Assembly: GCA_905221235.1 (NCBI GenBank)
Contig: CAJNCJ010000005.1
Span: forward strand, 57,034-121,033
DNA length: 64,000 nt
Reading direction: 5' to 3'
DNA from: a bacterium
Lineage (GTDB): Bacteria; Bacillota; Bacilli; Lactobacillales; Streptococcaceae
The position numbers and the translations under genes are program-made. Below the pieces are notes generated by a model, which saw nothing but the letters and a program-made list of their open reading frames with translations, ran no database searches and was not told where the DNA came from. The first letter of the stretch is position 1. The number at the start of each line of letters is the position of its first letter. This document shows positions 63,118-64,000 of the stretch, piece by piece.

Positions 63118-64000
63118 AGGTAACTTCTCAAAGTAACTTCCACTTGCCCAACCAAAGTGGAAATTAGTCTAAAACGGATTTTTATGGTGGAATTAAGTGT
63201 GAGACGTTTGAGTTAGAAATGAGGTCTACTATGACAAAACATAAACACCTTACCCTTTCAGACCGTAATGATATCCAATTAGGTTTAGAGTGCGGTGAAA
63301 CCTTCAAAGCTATTGGGCAATCCATTCTAAAAGATCCGACTACTGTTTCCAAAGAAGTCAAACGAAACAGACAAGTCCGAGAGTCTACATGCGATAGCCT
63401 TCCTTGCCCTTTACTCGATAAGGCTCCCTTTGTCTGTAATGGATGCCCTAAAAGAAGACAAAATTGTGGCTATAAGAAGATTTTCTACCTTGCTAAACAA
63501 GCTCAAAAACAATACGAACAAACTCTTGTTGAATCTCGTGAAGGGACTCCCCTTAATTCCAAGACCTTCTGGGATATGGACAAAGTCATTTCTGATGGTG
63601 TTAAAAAGGGACAACACATCTATCATATTCTCAAAACTCACAATCTTGATGTCAGCTCCTCAACTGTCTATCGACATATCCGAAAAGGATACCTATCTAT
63701 CGCTCCTATTGACCTAGCCAGAGCCGTTAAATTCAAAGAAAGACGGAAAAGTAAGCTACCTTCCATCCCTAAAGAAGCTAAAAAAGGCCGTTCCTATGAG
63801 GATTTCCAAAACTATTTAGTACTTAATCAACTAGACTCTTGGCTAGAAATGGATACAGTTATGGGGAAGTTGGGAGGTAAAGTACTACTCACCTTCAATT
63901 TATCTTTCTGTAACTTTATCTTTGCTAGACTTCTGGATAATAAAACTGCTCTTGAGGTTACCAAACACCTCTATAACATCAAGAACACTCTTCACCAAGC
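63118..64000 (+). mobile_element. IS30-family insertion sequence, left part (cut by the window edge)
   Basis: The left end begins near 63118 (CAGGTAACTTCTCAAAG...) with a transposase starting at 63231. The end sequence is the same as the relic near 8.0-8.12 kb, which helps to fix the boundary. The right end lies outside the window. Confidence 0.8.
63231..64000 (+). CDS. IS30-family transposase (3' part outside window)
   Basis: At least 256 residues, open to the window end. The N-terminal HTH (LTLSDRNDIQLGLECGETFKAIGQSILKDPTTVSKEVKRNR) and a Cys cluster (CDSLPCPLL...CNGCPKRRQNCGYKK) are typical of IS30 transposases such as IS1239. WLEMDTVMGKLGGKVLLTF contains the first Asp of the DDE triad. 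The visible frame is intact. Whether the element is active cannot be judged without its right end. Confidence 0.9.
   Translation, partial: MTKHKHLTLSDRNDIQLGLECGETFKAIGQSILKDPTTVSKEVKRNRQVRESTCDSLPCPLLDKAPFVCNGCPKRRQNCGYKKIFYLAKQAQKQYEQTLVESREGTPLNSKTFWDMDKVISDGVKKGQHIYHILKTHNLDVSSSTVYRHIRKGYLSIAPIDLARAVKFKERRKSKLPSIPKEAKKGRSYEDFQNYLVLNQLDSWLEMDTVMGKLGGKVLLTFNLSFCNFIFARLLDNKTALEVTKHLYNIKNTLHQ

Overview
The window is chromosomal DNA of a mitis-group Streptococcus (S. pneumoniae, S. mitis or S. oralis or a close relative). The evidence is low G+C coding sequence, pneumococcus-like gene content and order (pheS-acetyltransferase-pheT, rplM-rpsI, ilvBNC-ilvA, a 353-residue DinB, a one-chain glutamine receptor-permease) and five BOX repeats, which are typical of this group. 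The species cannot be fixed from the sequence alone. No rRNA, tRNA or CRISPR array was seen.

Layout. 0-11 kb: partial rsmH; an autoregulated XRE regulator with four small membrane proteins (two of the DUF3278 type, one a partial duplicate) and a glutathione peroxidase; a damage-inducible cassette of a self-cleaving repressor, a UmuC-type polymerase and two small proteins; the peptide transporter dtpT behind a CodY-type box; an IS30 remnant split by a BOX; a GH31 glycosidase; and a VbhA-like antitoxin beside a truncated fic. 11.6-20.3 kb: an integrated mobile element in the 3' end of rpsI. 20.3-30 kb: rpsI-rplM, a NatAB-type ABC exporter, pheT-GNAT-pheS with a T-box, a PAP2 phosphatase and ribU with an FMN riboswitch. 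30-35 kb: trmL with an unclassified leader, then an ECF transporter (T, fused A-A, UPF0397 S subunit) with a SAM hydrolase. 35-47.5 kb: trkA-trkH, pflB with a cre site, dinB, uppP, a DUF2207 membrane protein and glnP-glnQ. 47.7-53.5 kb: a small HTH protein, a gene-poor stretch, and ilvA, ilvC, ilvN, ilvB behind a CodY-type box. 53.7-64 kb: fakA-asp23, rpmB, a LiaF-like/LytTR pair, PAP2, a heterodimeric ABC exporter with its MarR repressor, a YebC-family regulator, and the start of an IS30-family insertion sequence cut by the window edge.

The most interesting part is the 8.7-kb rpsI element. It is bounded by 37-bp direct repeats and encodes a tyrosine integrase, an excisionase, a rolling-circle initiator of the pMV158 RepB type, an FtsK-like ATPase with a separate membrane partner, phage-style divergent regulation, and an LPXTG surface protein with a SEC10/PgrA surface-exclusion domain. 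Just upstream of the initiator gene is a perfect 10-bp stem whose loop contains TACTACGAC, which matches the pMV158-family nick site. I read the element as an integrative mobilizable element with plasmid-type replication that carries surface exclusion but no transfer channel of its own. It also rebuilds the last codons of rpsI and gives it a new terminator.

How the genes work together: nutrient sensing through CodY boxes (dtpT, ilvB), a cre box (pflB), an FMN riboswitch (ribU) and a T-box (pheS) controls amino-acid, peptide, riboflavin and fermentation genes. BOX repeats sit at or near the ends of genes and repeatedly show 3-bp target duplications; one duplicates the ilvN stop codon.
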